DNA of 64,000 nt, from contig CM038919.1 of the NCBI GenBank assembly GCA_021904315.1, positions 4,774,001 through 4,838,000 on the forward strand. Direction: 5' to 3'. The translations under genes and the position numbers were made by a program. Positions 24,127 through 38,249 of this stretch are shown here, one piece after another; the stretch's first letter is position 1; each line of letters starts with the position of its first letter. This DNA comes from Sphagnum magellanicum (taxonomy: Eukaryota > Streptophyta > Sphagnopsida > Sphagnales > Sphagnaceae). Under the pieces are notes generated by a model. The model saw only the letters and a program-made list of their open reading frames with translations. It ran no database searches and was not told the DNA's origin.

Positions 24127-24440
24127 AATAACAACCCCACAAATTCTTTCTCAATAGCTTATTCAAAAATTTAATAGAGAAGAGACGATATCCCCAACCA
24201 CACCAAGCTCGTCAAAGTTCCCAAGACAAAGGCCTCAACTTTGTAAATGCATCCCTAACTGAAATTCCACAAATACTCTCCCAATGATTCACTAAGAAAT
24301 TTAACAAAGAAGAAACAATATCCCACAACAACACAAATTGCTCTTGATAGGACTTAGATATCAAATTCCCTAGAGTTCCCAATATAAGGGTTTCAACTTT
24401 TTGAATGGCACCCGGAATGAATCCCCACATATTAATGTTT
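24127..24440 (-). repeat. Diverged tandem repeat, unit about 130-150 bp
   Basis: Two units share the order CCACAAAT(T/A)CT, a CAATGATTCACTAAGAAATTT-like block, AGAGAAGAGACGATATCCC / AAGAAGAAACAATATCCC, GTTCCCAA(G/T)A and CTCAACTTTGTAAATG / TTCAACTTTTTGAATG. A third unit begins with CCCCACATATTAATG. On the minus strand the units read as related peptides, so this may be a relic of a repetitive coding sequence that I cannot name. Confidence 0.5.
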
Positions 24441-26299
24441 TCTCAAATCAGCCAACATTGTCCCCTATGGAGAGTCATCAATTCCAACATTTTTACTTAT
24501 TTGTTCATTCATATGATTCCATCATGTTTCTTACATTCTAACTCCAATACGCAACAAAAAAATACTTAGAGTTGGAATATCCGTTAAAATAAAGGTTGAA
24601 GGCATTCTTCCCATGAACCATTCACTTCATTACCACTATGGACATTCACTCACCTATCTACTTCTTTTTGTTATCACCACACATAATCATCAAGAACATT
24701 AAAAGGAAAAAACCTTAACTTTTGGAATTCCCTTCTTAAATCTTGGTGTCTTCCATTTCTTTACAAAATTCATCTGTCCTTACCATTTCCAAAACAATTG
24801 AAAAGTAACAAATAGAAAGTCAAAAGGGTGAAAATTCTTTAAGATGTACCAAAATCTTGTCACAACATCAACTTTTTGTGTCTTTTTTACCTACTATTTT
24901 TTTACCATGTAAAAACACATTTATGAATGATTATGATGGAACTTAAAATTGTAATGGTTTAAAGTATAGTCTTTCTAAAATTTTTGACAACGTTTGATTC
25001 ATTATTTTTTATGGGGATCAAAATATAGAATAAAAAGGATTATAGTAAGGACTAGGCCCTTTTTGTCTTGTGTAATACACCTTAAAGGATTTTCACCCAA
25101 AAGCTATTAATAAGGTTATGACTACATAAGTTGAACAGATTGCCAACAAAAGTAGGACTACTCTTTTACAAGTCACTAAAACCTCCTTGGTTATTGTTGA
25201 AGTTTGCATTGGACTCATTCATCACATTCGCAATTTTAGACTTTCGCAAAGCAAGTGCACACCACAAAACATATTGTATGTACATGTGCTTGATTTCCTA
25301 CCAAATATTTGGAAATTACCAAAACTTAAAAGTAAAAATTATAATTGCCTTTTTTTGTTTACAATCCCAAAATTTAAAACTTTTGAAATTCTAACATCAT
25401 TTCCATGAAAATTAATTTAAAAATTATTATATGATGATGTATATCATATTTTATTTTATTTGTGAATCAAATATGATAGAATTTGAATAAATATGGTATT
25501 TTTTTTAAAAAAAGCATTCAAGCATGTTTTTTCAATTGTGTTTCAATACAATTAAGGAATTTTTTTTAAAAATTGAAATTAAATTATTCTTCTTAACCAT
25601 AATGTTTTTAGTAAGCATTTTATCCTAGTGAACAAATATTGCACATTCTAAGCAACTTTGGCCACTTTTTTTCAAAAATTTATTTTATTTCCAAAAGCTA
25701 AATTCGACAAAATAAAATAAAATTAGAAGATCCAAAAATAATGTACATGAATTAAAAGCATTTTGAATTTGGATGAATTTCTACCTAGTCCATCAATAAA
25801 TATTATTGTTTATTCAAGCCACTAAACCTATTTTGTTGCCTACACTTGCTTGGACTTTCTTAAAATTCTTGATTTAGGTATTGACCTATTGTTGTCATGA
25901 CTTCCATACCTATTGTTTTCTTGATTTAGATGCCTACTAACTTTAATTTTTAGGTTTTTTGAAACATTTATATAGTAGTTTTTTAGAGCATTTCTTTTCT
26001 AATTTTCTTTTCATATGCAAGTAATGATTAGGTAACATGGATTGTGGTACTAATAACTAGCATGGCAGTAGAAATACACAATAAAAGTTGATAAGGTTGT
26101 TTCACCCCATTCCGAAAGATGAAAGAAACATAATTTTGTAACAAAAATTTGATTTGTTGAGTGAGTAAGTAAAGAATTTAAAAAACAACGAGCTAACGAC
26201 AAAGAAATAATTAATGGGACAACCAAGAAAGCTTACAACAACTCTATAACCAAATGGAATTTTGGTCACTATTGAGAGCAAATGATGTGTTGCCACATG

Positions 26300-28860
26300 T
26301 CCCAATATTTAATTATTTAAACTAAATAATATCATTATTTTGAAATAATTTGGGACATTCAATTTAGATGCTTGGATGATTTATATGAAGACATGTGGCC
26401 CAATGTAAATATGTCATGTGGCATTTAAAAATGAATTTAATAAAAAATATTAATATTAGGTTAATAGGTACTTAAATAGGTACATAAGTAGGTGCTTACA
26501 AATTTAGGTTAAATATTTACCTACCTACTTAAGTAAAAAATGTAAGTAGATAAGTCCTACCTTCCTAAATTAAATATTTATTCATATAGGTAGGTATTTA
26601 AGTAGATACGTACATAGGTCGACCTAAGTAAGTAGGTCAAACTACACACCTACTTAACTAAGTAAATAGGTAGGTTGGGGAGGTAAGTAATTCACGATTA
26701 TGCATAATTTTTCTTTTTGTTTTGATTTAAGCCTTTTGAATGGTTCATCCTATGTTTACACATTTTTTAATGTGAAATTGGATGACTACACCTTTTTTTT
26801 ATATAGTGTTCAAACTAAGAATGGAGAGCAAACAATATGAGATAAGTTTTGAACTTGCAACTTCCTCACAAACTAATTTGCAAATTCAAAACTTTCCTCA
26901 TGTCTTCTTTTTTTAGTTTTTAAATTTTTAAGCAATTCAAGTACATGGCTCATTAAATAATTAGATAATCAGATAATTAATAATGATTAAAATTTACATA
27001 TATTTAAAATATAAATTATACACTACAAATATTAATTATTAATTATTTAAATAACTAATAACTTATTAGTATTTAACTAATTAACTATCTAATTACTCAC
27101 AACTTGTCAATCCATAACTCATAAATAAATAAGTACTTAAATATTTTAAAATATTTCTTTACTTTTAAAAATCTCATCAAATTATAGACAATATAATTAA
27201 TGTAAAAATAATATAATTAATATACTTTAAACTAAACATTATAAATATGTATTTTCAAATTAAAAAAATCATTTCTATTTAAAAATAAATTCCTACAAAA
27301 ATTATTTATTTTAAATATAACATTAAAATAATTACTATAATTATTACATAATTGCATTTATTATTGTAAAAAACTTTATCAGTCAATTATTATTTTTTCA
27401 TTGGTAATTATTAAATATAAATGAAATACTTTTCTGAAAATGTAGTAAGATTTTAAATTTCTTTAATATTACTAAAAAATATTTTATCATACATAAGTAA
27501 TTACAATTTTTTTTTATTAAAACAATTCACTATATAATAATTCCTGCAATTATAATCATTACAATAATTATTTTAACTACATTATAAAACTTCCAAAACT
27601 TTAATTCATATTTAAAGTTATAAATTATATATTGTAATTATTTCAGAAAAAAATTAATTATCGTAATTTCATAGTTATTTTCTAATTGAATATAATTATT
27701 CACAATGATTTTCAAAGTGATCTAACATTAATTATAGTAATTGATTTAATTTATTGTAATACTATAAAAGCTTATGTTGTAACAATAACTATTTAGTGTA
27801 ACTTATAATTAATAAATATAATCACTTATAATTATCTATAAAAGTGATATATTATGCACAAACAATTAAAGAAATAAATATTTTAATTTATTATATTAAA
27901 AGTCATGTAATTATGGTCATAACATTACTTATTTTAATGAAATTATGATTATTTTAGAAAATATAAAGTATAGATGATAGATTGTAATAATAAATTTTAA
28001 TTATAAAATATTTATTAATATATTTAAGTTTTATATTAACAATTTACTATAAATAAGTAAATAATGAATAATACATACAATTATTTTAATGTGTCCTTTC
28101 TTAAAAATACAGCAATTACAACAACTTTTTTCACTATTTTAAGATTATTAAAAGAAATTGAAATAAAAATTTGAATTAGGTTATCAAATTTTATTATTAT
28201 TATTAAAACATAATTGTTATAAATACAATAATTACTTTTTATGAATAGGAACTATTCAGTTTGATTTATGTGAAAATTAATGTTGTAATATTATTTATTA
28301 ATTTTACATAATTAGTAATAAATAATAAGGAAAATAATTTATTATAATTAATTTAAATTTGTAGTAAAATTATTCTAAAATTTTATGACATAGTAACAAT
28401 TATGTATTGTAAGTATATAATTAAATATTCTAGTGTACTTGAATGTAATTACTACAATTATAAAAAATAAATTAATTCATTTAATTATAGTGGCATTATT
28501 TTAATTTTTAAAAATATTTTAAAATAAAAGTATGAATAATTAAACTAAATTATAAATTATGCATATATTATAGTTAATGTGTAAGTTAAATAATTTTTAT
28601 GATTTTATATTAATTTTATATTAATTACATTAATTTAATTTTTATTAAAAAATATATAAATATTTAGTATAATAGTCTATGTTGGAATATATTTAATTTA
28701 TTTGAAATTATAAGTAATTTAATGTAATGAAATTAGTGTAATTATAATAATAATATTAATGACTTTAATTATAATAAAAATACTATGAATATTAAGTTGA
28801 ATCATAAATGAAATTATTATTATAATTGATGTATCTAGATATATGTTGATTTCAATTAAG
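26300..28860. other. Extremely AT-rich interval
   Basis: For about 2.5 kb the sequence is built almost only of ATAATT, TTAATTA and AAATATT words, with no frame longer than about 60 codons. The left part (26,455-26,690) carries scattered TAGGTA/TACCTA words. Possible explanations are a scaffold-attachment-like region or the AT-rich interior of an old transposon. No gene is visible. Confidence 0.8.
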
Positions 28861-28929
28861 CACCATTTTGTTTATAACCAATGGGATTTTAAATGGTTAC
28901 TCTTAGATGATAAATCCAACCCACATATA

Positions 28930-29099
28930 GATGTAGACCAATTTAATCGTAAATTAATCACAAGTTAGTCGTAGGTGATTTGATTAATGTTAACATGATG
29001 TCACACTAATCGTAAAAGGAGAAATTTTAATTGCAAAAACCAAGTAATCGCAAGTAATTGTAAATGGATTGGTCATACATTAGCATTTTTCTTCTACTG
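28930..29099 (+). mobile_element. Possible CACTA-like 3' terminus
   Basis: The inverse of the right end reads CAGTAGAAGAAAAATGCTAA, close to the common plant CACTA start CACTAGAAGAAAAA. The preceding 150 bp contain short recurrent motifs (AATCGTAA, TAGTCGTAGG, AATCGCAAGTAATTG), as in CACTA subterminal regions. No convincing left partner or 3-bp duplication was found. Confidence 0.35.
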
Positions 29100-31324
29100 T
29101 TATTTAATTTGCTATAACGATTAATTAATTCTAGAACCTAGTAAATCTTCTAAAGTGCATTATCCTTTTTATGTGATAAAAAAATGGAAAAAAATGTATA
29201 ATTAAATGTGGTTTTAATGATATATTAGGAATATAAGCCCATAATTAACATTAGCATTTTGCCATGACAATATTGAAATAGTTTTGTAGAATAATTTTCA
29301 CGCACTAATGATGTACTTGTAAAATTTGTAGAATGTAATCCTAAGACATCCTTATTCAAACTTCATTTATATTAGGTTCCTAAACAAAATTTAAATCAAA
29401 TTTAAATACTAACATTTCCATTTGAATGGCTTCAAATAAACTATGACTTATTCAACAACTCGGATAGGAAAAATCACAACTAAAAAAAATCCAAAATGTG
29501 ACAAATGGTGCGAGCTAAGTACTCAGTTCGATGGCTTATGGAAAGGGGGTTGATTGGACTTCATAGCTAGCAATAATGGTCATCATCGGGAATTCAAGTT
29601 CGACAATGAAAATGAACATTGTCATCTTTGCATCAACATTTTTCAAACCTCTCTAATACGGCTTCACGAACAAGAATGAATTCTAAATAGATTATTAAGG
29701 CATGTAGGTTAGGAAATAATCCATGATTCCATGTTGAATGATTAATTCGGATGCGCACCATTTTTCTAAATGATTTTTTTTCATGTGGTTGTTAGGAAAC
29801 ATTCATGTCCAGCAATGTTTCTTCAAGCTTTTCATCTTCTATCAGCACAACTAAAATATTCAAAGATGTAATAACATCATTTGTCATGATTGAATTTTCA
29901 TCTACATCAACAAAAACTAAAAGCGTAGCTAGAGTAACTTAGTACTTGCATTCAAAGGAGGTTGATGCTTTTATTTAAGAAATTAGGGTAGGTGTAATGT
30001 GTGGTGATAATGGCGAAATTACATGAAAACTTAACATTTTAGTTGCAATGGATTCATGAAGCCCTAATTTTGATGATAGATTAAAAACATTCATGGGAAT
30101 TCTTGTGATGGAAATTATATTTCCAATTTACTATGTATTACATAAATAATACAATTTATTATATGCTACACAACTAATTAGTACATTGTAAACAATAACT
30201 AAGGGGTATTAAATAAATAAATAATACGTGGGAATGTTATTAATGTTATTGAGTTGACTTAGTCAAATGGGAACTCAAGGATGTTTATTTATCACTACCA
30301 GTAAACTATTCTAAGAGTTAGTTATTTTGAAAAAATTAGGATGCAAAAATAGGATGTTGAAATCAAATGGATGGAATTAGCAACAATTGAGTTCAAGGAC
30401 CCCATCAAAATATCTAAAGTAGAGAAAATGATGAGTCCTCCAATTTCATTAGTCATGAAGATTATCATCCTATTTTGATTGGAGGACGGAAACATTTTAA
30501 TGTTTCATTGGGCACAAGACTTTTCATCTTAAACATCATTAAAGGGTTAAATCATCATCAATTCCAATTAGTTCATGAAGGATGAGGAGGCCATTGATTA
30601 AAAGGAAGGATTTCCACAAACTTCCATTGGACAAGGAGAAATAAGCTTAAAAAAGGGTCATTAGAAGCTTTTGGTTTAGGAGAATTTTGTCTTGTATTTT
30701 TGGGAAGAAGAGAAAAATTTAGAAAAAGGATGAAAATGAGTGTGTGAATGGAGATTTAGTTTGTAATGTATGAAGAAGTGTTGTTCATGAAGGTAATGGT
30801 GTGCAAGCAAAAGAACATAAAAGAAAGTTATGTGTAGCAAGTAATTGTAATTGGAGTTCATGAAATAGTTTCCATGAACACTACTAGAAATTTTGGGTTT
30901 TGCAACTATTGTTTGTAACTAAAATTCAATTGCATGTGTCACATGCAACTACAAATTTGTAGAACTTCAGATGGCGCTCCTATAGCATTTTAAATGATTT
31001 AAAATGAATAAGAAATAAGAAATTTATGAGGTTTGAAAGTAGGAGGGGTCCAAAAAAAAAAAAAAAAAACGTTTTGTAATTTGGAAAATTTATTCTTCTT
31101 GTTAATATTTCATTATTCCTTCTTTTTATGCACTTCAAAGATGATTATAGAATATTTTTAATAATTATGATTACTCAATGAAAATATGATTTTAACATTA
31201 TTATATAGTTCAAACTAATAATTAGCTTAAGATGTTTGTGTATTTGGAGGTTAATTCGTGTAGCCTATTTACATTAATATTTTAACATAAATAATAAAAT
31301 TTAAATATATAATACCTATTGATT

Positions 31325-31343
31325 ATATATATATATATATATA
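31325..31343. repeat. (TA)n run inside the CACTA element
   Basis: A pure TA run of about nine units lies in the left half of the 1.4 kb CACTA element. Confidence 0.85.
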
Positions 31344-31574
31344 ATTGATTATCATTATAATTATAATAAAAATTAATTGATAATTATGAATAATTTTAAT
31401 AAATTTTAATATTATCATATTAATTGATTCTGAATAATGTTTTTGTTTAATAAAATTTACATTTTCTGAAAAATATTCCAAATAAAATAAAATAAAATAA
31501 TTTTACTTGCCAAAAAAAATATTTAAATATATTTGACAAATCAAATTTAAAAACTTGTAATATATATTTAAACC

Positions 31575-31990
31575 ATGGTTTAGTTTAGTTTAATTTATCC
31601 ATAATTAATTTAGCAATTTTTAGTTTTAGCTTAATTTAGTTTAACCATAAATAATTTAGTCTAACTTAATTTAACCATAATTAGTTTGGCCTAACTTAAT
31701 TTAGCCATAATTATTTTGGCCTAATTAAATTTAGCCATATGTATTTTAACCATAAATAATGTAGTTTAATTTATTTTAGCCATAAATAATTTATCCATAA
31801 TTATTTGGCCTAACTTAATTTAGCCATAGTTAATTTAACATAATTTAATTCAGCCATTATTAGTTTATCGTTATAAATTTAGCCATGGTTAGTTTTAACC
31901 TAATTTAATTTAGTCATGGTTAGTTTAATTTTTTAGTTTATTTAGCTTAGGTTAGTTTAACCATGGTTATTTTTGCTTAGGTTAATTTAA
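31575..31990 (+). repeat. Degenerate minisatellite, 30-bp period, about 14 units
   Basis: The unit resembles CCTAACTTAATTTAGCCATA plus ATTATTTTGG. It recurs with substitutions and small indels throughout the interval, inside the 1.4 kb CACTA element. Confidence 0.8.
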
Positions 31991-33810
31991 GTTAACATAA
32001 GTTAGCATGTGGTTAACCTTAGTACTAGAAACACATAATATTATTATACATAGCCTACGTAGATATATTAAGTATAATAATTTAAATATGTATAAGTTTA
32101 GGCCATCATTTTTATGACACGTGTCCATGTTGTACACATTTAATTGCACATTAGTTGTACACATAACCGTATGGTTGAACATTTATACAATACCAAATTT
32201 ATAGTTGCAAACATGACCGAGATAATTGCAAATGACAACTAGTTGCATGCTAGTTGCATAATGACTAATTGCAAACGACAAGATTTCTAATAGTGGAACA
32301 AGCCTCTGAATTTTTTACTAAAATAATTTTTTCTCTTAAATCCTTTATTGCGTTTGTTTTGAATTTAAAATAGTTTTAATTTAGGAGGTGTAGAATGTTC
32401 TTTCAAAATTTTAACATCATTAGGGTTGCTATAAGGGAACTACACTTGCCGAAAGTAGAGGGGGTCTAAAGTCATTTTTCCTCAAATTTGATCAAAATAG
32501 CTTTGGATTTTCAAGCATAACTTTTGATTTCAAAAATAAAAATTTATAAGATTTTGTTTCATTGTTACTTTTGAAATTAGTTTTTCAATAACCTTATGCA
32601 TGCTAGATTTGAAAATTGTATGAAGATGTTATGAAAAGTGGAGCGAAAGGGGGTTGATTATTAAAACATGAGCATTGACTAAACATTAGTACAATGTTTC
32701 TTCACATTTTATTATGGTAAGTCTTGATTCTTTCAAAATGTTTCTATATCCTTTAAGTGGACACAATGCATTAGATTCTTTAACGAGATTCATTACATTC
32801 CATTGAACCACCTTAACATCTTAGAATAAAACTACATAGTAGTTCCATGAGTTCTATGTGTTGCATATTTTCATGTGGAAAGGTGTGTAAGAATTTTTCA
32901 CAATTTGTTGTGGGGAAATTGATATGTATGTAGGTCTAGTATGAATTACATACTTTAAAAACTTTCTTTTAATTATATTTTCAATTGATGTGAAGTGGAT
33001 TCTATATGAACTTATAGGTGAGCAAGTCTTTGAACATGTAGTTTCAACCTTAACATGTGGATGTTTTGGTGCTCAAAATATAAAGTTCATATTGCATAGG
33101 TTATGAAACATATATGTTACAAAATGATAGTACATGTGTGTAATTCTATGATTTTCTTGACATGGGGAAAAGAAAGGAATATGCATTTGAGCAAATCATT
33201 AAAAAACACCAAGTAAACAAGCATGCCCAAGAAGTACGTGTGGACCTTAGTGATTATTTTATGTTATAGATCCATGTATTAAGGAAAAATAAGACTTGTG
33301 GAGATATCATGTATTCCTAGGTAATCTAAGATAATTTTTGAATTGGTTGCTTCATAGATTTTATCATCATTATATTCAAGCTTGATATTTTTCATTTACT
33401 GTTTGTTTTTGCAATGACACATCTTTTAATGGTTGATCGCCTCTTGTAATTTATAACCAATCACAACCAAAAGTTTGAATTTTCTTACTTCAAATTTGAA
33501 CCATAATGGAGGGGCTAAATTATCTTGTCCAAGTAAAATCAACAAGGCTTCAACCATGTGGGCAACTAAAAGACAATTAACCAAAGAGACCATCCTTTTT
33601 TATGCAAGCTTTCAGCTCCAATCATCTTGACTTGCTAGCACTAATCCATTTTTATGAGACTTCCCAAATATTACAGCACCCATTGAGATGATACATAGGA
33701 AGCACATAGTCTTTCCTACAACCCATTTTCAACATCCTAACCAACATCTTACCAGAATGTGCAAGCTACAAATATGTAGCACACCAATCAGGGAGACAAT
33801 GTAACACACA

Positions 33811-33920
33811 AGGGTTTCTAGAAGCAACTTTACAAGATCACATGATGTAACACATAGATTAGGGAGAACATCATGAGATCTTGCATCATGAAATCTTGTA
33901 AAGCTACTTCTAGAAACCTC
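33811..33920. repeat. Imperfect foldback, about 36-bp arms
   Basis: The left arm starts GGGTTTCTAGAAGCAACTTT and the inverse of the right arm starts GAGGTTTCTAGAAGTAGCTT. Both continue through TACAAGAT to CATGATG. The loop (about 36 nt) also has ATCATGAGATCTTG. It resembles a small foldback element or hairpin precursor and is more diverged than the 10.06 kb hairpin. Confidence 0.7.
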
Positions 33921-36329
33921 TTCTTCCCCTTTAATTTTACCCCTTGAAAGTTTCTTTCATGCTTGGATTGCAATCCAAGTTTGGAGGTTGATTATTGTCA
34001 AACGTAATTGAACTATCGATGGTGGCACCATAAAATGAAACACATGGTTCACAAGTCAAAGTGCTTTTGAAAACAAGATATGTCAAAAGTTTTGTTGCTT
34101 GAAATAGATTAGTAAAGTCCATAGTAGAAGGTTGTTGTGAATGTCCAGGTATAAATGATGAAGCATGTTAGACCAACCTTGCACCTGGTCACAACATTGA
34201 TGATATCCCAAAAAAATAATGTAATTATCACCTCATATACATTTAATGTCAAGCCTAAGCCAAGTTACAAAAAGGAAATAATTAGTCCACACTAGGATAT
34301 GATATTTCTATTCTGCACTACATACACCGTGACATATGCAATCTTCAAGGTTTTTTATATTCTTAATTTGTATTTATACTTGGCCCTACACTAAACAATA
34401 TTATTTGGCCATATATTATCCAATAATCAACACCCAAAGATGCTCTTGCAATTTCAAATATAAGCTATTCGATCCTCTTGTAATTGAGGCTAAGTTATTA
34501 CTAACTCTTGTAAATCAACAACATTTTTCACCTCCAATTCAAACACTTGACAAATATCTTCTTTTAATGTCTACCTACCTAACCATAGAATTAGCTTAGT
34601 TTCACATTATTGACATACATGTAAATGCAAAGAATGCAAATGTGAAAAAAATTGTCTAACTAAATAGACACTCATTAATGAAAGCATGCCCCTTACATGC
34701 CAGTTCAAGTGATAAGGATGACCTCATCCTAGATCTAGTGATGAAAGCTTGCCATCGTTCAATGGTGTCCTATGGATTTATGAGACATATTCCACATCAA
34801 ACATTATAGTTTTTGCAAGGAACACACCATTGGATCTCTAAGTTGCTTCAAGCAAACTTGGAAGAATGGCCAACAACATAATCTTACGCACTTCAAGGTG
34901 ATATGCAAATCCTAGAACTCCTAAGATTGTTGACATAAAGAATGTTATAAGTCTTGCAATTACAAAAGAAACTATGTACATTCACAAGAGATCATATGAT
35001 TTTTTTGTAGCCTATGATCTATCATTTGAACATTAATAGCAAACTAACACCATTTTTTGTGGATCATGCATTAAAAGAGTACTACAAAATGTCATGACCT
35101 AACATGTTTCTTATCACCTTTAGTTGGATACCACTCACCAAATGCAACATGTACTCCCTATCATATGCAAAGTGTGGAAAACAATGTGAAGCCCATTTCA
35201 AGATAAAAGAAAAGGGTTAGTATTCTAATATTATATCTTTGTACTATGTAGAAACCAAGAGATGGAACTTCCTTGAGATCTCACAATTCAATGTTGAGTA
35301 GGTAGTACCATGCTAAACAAGCCCTACATCTTGAAGGCATTCTCCTATCCTTTTGTTGAGCTCCCTTTTGCTCTAGCCAATCCCTTCTAGTATGCAACAT
35401 TCACAAGTGGCAATATTCATTTGAATTGCATTACATTTAAATGTAATCCAAGAATAGGATAAAAATTAAAGTCTGTAAAGATTGTGTATAAGAATGTTGG
35501 GCTAGGGCCACCAAATAGATCTTATACATAAATTAACTCTTTCACATCACATGCCCTCTTCATCTTCCTTTCATAGAAGTTTCCCAAATTATAGATATTA
35601 TAGAAATAAAATGTCTTCACATATTATATTGTTGATGTCATGAAGAGATCAAATTTCTTGCATATAAATACTTGTCTCAACATGCTAATCAATGGTGTAT
35701 TATTGACCACCTACACATGGTTACACATCATGTCAACTATATATAGACTGCATAATAACAAGTGCAAATTGTCAAAATCAAACTATAAACTTGCAAAAGT
35801 CCAGCAAATGCCCTATATGTATCCATCAGCCACGTTAAAATCCAAAGCAACTTTCTCATGCACCATGCATTTTTAGAAGCATTTCAATGTTTGAAACAAT
35901 AGTAAAACCTTTACTTATTGGGCTTGTGTAACCAAATTACACCACCTTTAAAGGCACATCCTAATAGGCATCATCAGTTCATCAAAACTTGCTACTATCT
36001 AAATCTACTTTTGATCAAACCAAATTAGCATGCCTTTTTAAACTCAAAACAAAGGAGCATAATTGTTAATTACAAAATTTTTGAAGAAACTTTGCATTCC
36101 ACAAAATGAAGCCAAGTTAGACATCCTAATGGATCCTAAACTATCAAAACAAGGCGAACTCCTTATGCCACATTTACTTCATCCAAAAATAATTATATCC
36201 ATGGGATTATGTCTTCTTGCAACCTTTCTTTGTGACCATGGACATTGCATGTTGAGTGGTTGTTGCAACATTGACCCTTTCATGAATTGGTTTCAATTTT
36301 CTCTTGCCTGCATTCTTCTTCAATGGTGA

Positions 36330-36713
36330 CTATCCATGCTTCATGACCTTTTTGGATTTGCTAACATTGCAACCCTTTAATTTCTTTGCAGGAGGTTTCT
36401 TGAAAGCATCATTAATTTCTTCATGGTTCTTTTTAGTCTCCTCATCATGTTTTTCATCATGCACTCCAAGTTTGTCAAAACTTTCCCCATCATCACCTTC
36501 TTCAACACTTGGTTCTAACAATTTCAACTCTTTATAGATGGATTCATTCACAACAACAAATGGTTTGGACTTTGGAAGAAGAGAAAGCAACAACAATTTG
36601 TCGCGAGTGGAAACTTCTATAAGTTCTTTAGTTGCTAGAGCTTGTAGTTGAAGGCTACCAACACTTGGAATAACATCTTGATTGCTATTGTTCAAGATGG
36701 ATGGGTATTTCAT
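36330..36713 (-). CDS. Unrecognised 127-codon open frame, acidic then basic
   Basis: A true ATG at 36,713 opens a 127-codon frame. The middle is acidic (PSVEEGDDGESF) and the C-terminus very basic (KKPPAKKLKGCNVSKSKK), suggestive of a nuclear protein fragment. Another minus-strand frame without an early ATG (38,083-37,688) lies upstream on the same strand. I do not recognise either one. They may be remains of one decayed mobile-element gene, or chance frames. Confidence 0.2.
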   Translation of the reverse strand: MKYPSILNNSNQDVIPSVGSLQLQALATKELIEVSTRDKLLLLSLLPKSKPFVVVNESIYKELKLLEPSVEEGDDGESFDKLGVHDEKHDEETKKNHEEINDAFKKPPAKKLKGCNVSKSKKVMKHG

Positions 36714-38249
36714 AATTGAAGGTTGAATTCTTGAGAAGGATAGTGTTGCCTAATCCGGTCAACTCAACAATGGAAGCATTAAACATAATCCATTCAAACA
36801 ACACAAGTCCATTAAATAATTGTGCAAATTAGTAGTCAATGCATCTTCTATTAAGAAAAAACATAAGATAAGGAATTCAAGATTGAAACGATTCCTAAAA
36901 TCTATGACAAAATCTATCAATTTTGGACTATCAAATATTGTTACAAACTTTTTTAGACTATTGCAAAATCATTAACACATGAATTGTGGAGTTCAATGGA
37001 CTTACAAGCACACCATTAGAGCTAAATGGATTGAAACACAAGTTTACATATTTTTGTGGAACCCTAAACTAAATTTGTGGAACTTCACATTTGGACTTCG
37101 TTAAACACACACACGGAGCTCAATGGAAGCATATGCACACTAACATGTTCATGTGGAACCTTAAACTAAATGTGTGGATCTCAATGAAATTGCATTCAAA
37201 ACATGTTGTTTAATGGATTGAATAAATATGAGCAACTACTTCTATGGAGCTTCATGGATTCATGTGGAACCTTAATATAACTATGTTGCTCAATTACTAA
37301 CTCTTATGCACATATAATCTATTATTATGGAGTTCAATAGACTTGTGCAAAACCCTAAAATGTTTCAATGGAACTTAAGGGACTAATGTACACATAGTAA
37401 GTACCTTTGTGGAGAAAAATGATTCTTGTGCAGCCATGAACTAAAAATGTGGAACTTTTACTAACCCTATGCACACATGAACCTCATTTTTCGAAGTGCA
37501 CTAAACTTATATGCATTCAAAAATCAAACTCAAACCTTAACTTCCATCAAAATGCAATGCATTTTATATTGATTACAAAAAATCATGAAACAATCTTGAA
37601 AAACATGCTTTTGTGGACTTTGGTAAAATAGTATACACAACCTTATCAAGAAAATATGCAAAATGAAAAAATAAAATCAAGTCGATTTCAAGAGGGAAAA
37701 AAATGAAACTTACCTTTGGGAGATATAATGAAATGATTGGGAAGTTCCGGCCTTGAGGTTTTCAACATTGATGGCTCTACAACCATGATCGTTTCAGGCT
37801 TTGTGATCCTAACACAACTCCACCAAGAGTCACACATCTTTTCATTGTAGTTCAAGTGAATGCACTTTGACAAAGTGCTAAAGTGAATAAGCGTGCACAA
37901 TAGTGATACAAATGCTTGCAAAAAGCAAGCTTTCCTACCCAAATAGGTGAAAAACCCAACCCACAATACATGCATCGCTCTCTTAAAACATTCATTAAAA
38001 CCTATTTCATTACATTCAACAAGTTGGGAAGGTAATGGCATAAGAAAGGTCCCATTAGTCACAATAGTCACCAAATTAGTCACATCCTAAAAGTACAATG
38101 ACATAGGGGTGTATTTTTATGTATGTATTAAAATTATATTTATGATATGTTACATATATCATAATTATATATTTGTGTGTATATTAATTCTGCATATATA
38201 TGTATATTGTTCATATAATGAATCTAAAAACTACTATTTGAACTCTGAA

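Larger units (their letters stand above)
30879..32295 (+). mobile_element. Non-autonomous CACTA transposon, 1,417 bp
   Basis: The left end is CACTACTAGAAAT and the inverse of the right end is CACTATTAGAAAT, a 13-bp inverted repeat with one mismatch. Both sides are flanked by GAA (30,876-30,878 and 32,296-32,298), the 3-bp target duplication expected for CACTA elements. Subterminal regions carry repeated TTGCAACTA, AATTGCA and TAGTTGCAT motifs in both orientations, as in this superfamily. The interior is AT-rich, with a 30-bp minisatellite and no transposase, so movement would need a protein supplied elsewhere. The exact duplication and near-identical termini suggest a fairly recent insertion. 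Confidence 0.87.

Noticed and set aside
26071-29099. A 3-kb CACTA-like element between CAGTAGAA at 26,071 and its inverse at 29,099
   Set aside because: Only eight terminal bases match, the subterminal sequences differ and the flanking triplets do not agree.
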